From the NCBI GenBank assembly GCA_024516035.1, contig CM044965.1, positions 3,221,146 to 3,285,145 on the forward strand: DNA of 64,000 nucleotides, in the 5' to 3' direction. Each line of letters begins with the position of its first letter. Position 1 is the stretch's first letter. The position numbers were made by a program, and so were the translations under genes. Below the pieces are notes generated by a model. The model was not told the DNA's origin and ran no database searches. It saw only the letters and a list, made by a program, of their open reading frames with translations. This DNA comes from Bactericera cockerelli. Taxonomy: Eukaryota; Arthropoda; Insecta; Hemiptera; Triozidae. Positions 63,706 through 64,000 of the stretch are shown piece by piece.

Positions 63706-64000
63706 ATAAGTTTCTACGGTCGCTGATGCTTATGTGGAAAAAATTGTATGAGCCAATAAGTCTGCGGTGAGTGTATTTCGCCGATATCAGTCATCAGTCC
63801 GGTGAATTCTGGTCGTTAATTAGTAAAATTAGCTCGGCCATAAAAGTAATATTCTAATGAGGCCTCTCATTATGCAATGGTGATAGCGATCATACTACAG
63901 GGTGTTCTCTAAAACATGGCGAACCTTGTAACCAAGTAACCATGCACAGCCTTTTTTTTAATTTAAACAAGGTTTTTTAGTCTGTCTATGTATAATCCCC
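63706..64000. other. Non-coding DNA with the start of another inverted-repeat element
   Basis: TACAGGGTGTTCTCTAAAAC at 63896 looks like the left end of a CAGGGTG-type element cut by the window edge. Confidence 0.35.

Overview
This is AT-rich nuclear DNA from an animal, almost certainly an insect. The evidence is introns with GT-AG junctions, a Methuselah-family receptor (an arthropod-expanded GPCR family), and dense SINEs, MITEs, Helitrons and Tc1/mariner and hAT remnants. Hemiptera would fit the repeat style, but I cannot prove the order. No bacterial or operon features are present. Coding DNA is about 3.2 kb of 64 kb, in three genes.

Gene 1 (+ strand, about 9.4-15.5 kb; earlier exons lie upstream of the window or were not found) is the 3' end of an RRM-type RNA-binding protein. 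It has four exons (9414-9569, 11037-11203, 14182-14247, 15464-15505), an Ala/Gln-rich middle and a tail resembling the Rbfox C-terminus (ADPY...PxxYG...YRG...NRFxPY). A Musashi/Rbp6-type assignment remains possible. Gene 2 (- strand, 39381 to 25132) is an eight-exon Methuselah-like receptor. The codon phases of all eight exons agree and give 895 residues: signal peptide, an unusually long ectodomain holding two copies of an unrecognised domain of about 100 residues, and seven membrane segments. Gene 3 (+ strand, from 43938) shows only a first coding exon ending in a C2H2-like CxxC half finger.

The rest is repeats. I see at least seven tRNA-headed SINE families, one 5S-rRNA-headed SINE family, a short retroposon with a (TAA)n tail, two 242-243 bp Helitrons, three elements with long inverted repeats, a hAT MITE with an 8-bp target duplication, a mariner deletion derivative and a near-perfect 680-bp palindrome.

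The most striking signal is that local duplications in both genes sit exactly on exon-intron junctions. In gene 1, one donor (CAG|GTGAGT) is followed by about 36 tandem copies of itself. Another donor has been copied by the target-site duplication of a SINE, with a one-base difference that decides the reading frame of the conserved tail. In gene 2, one donor is repeated three more times; the first two extra copies lie 30 bp (10 codons) apart, in frame and without stops. An acceptor plus most of its exon is duplicated by exactly 156 bp (52 codons) with an open frame. The last 40-odd codons with the stop codon have been amplified into a 1.6-kb higher-order array. Tandem growth of splice junctions, with the possibility of graded in-frame isoforms, is the best candidate here for something undescribed. 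Assembly error and neutral slippage must be excluded first.
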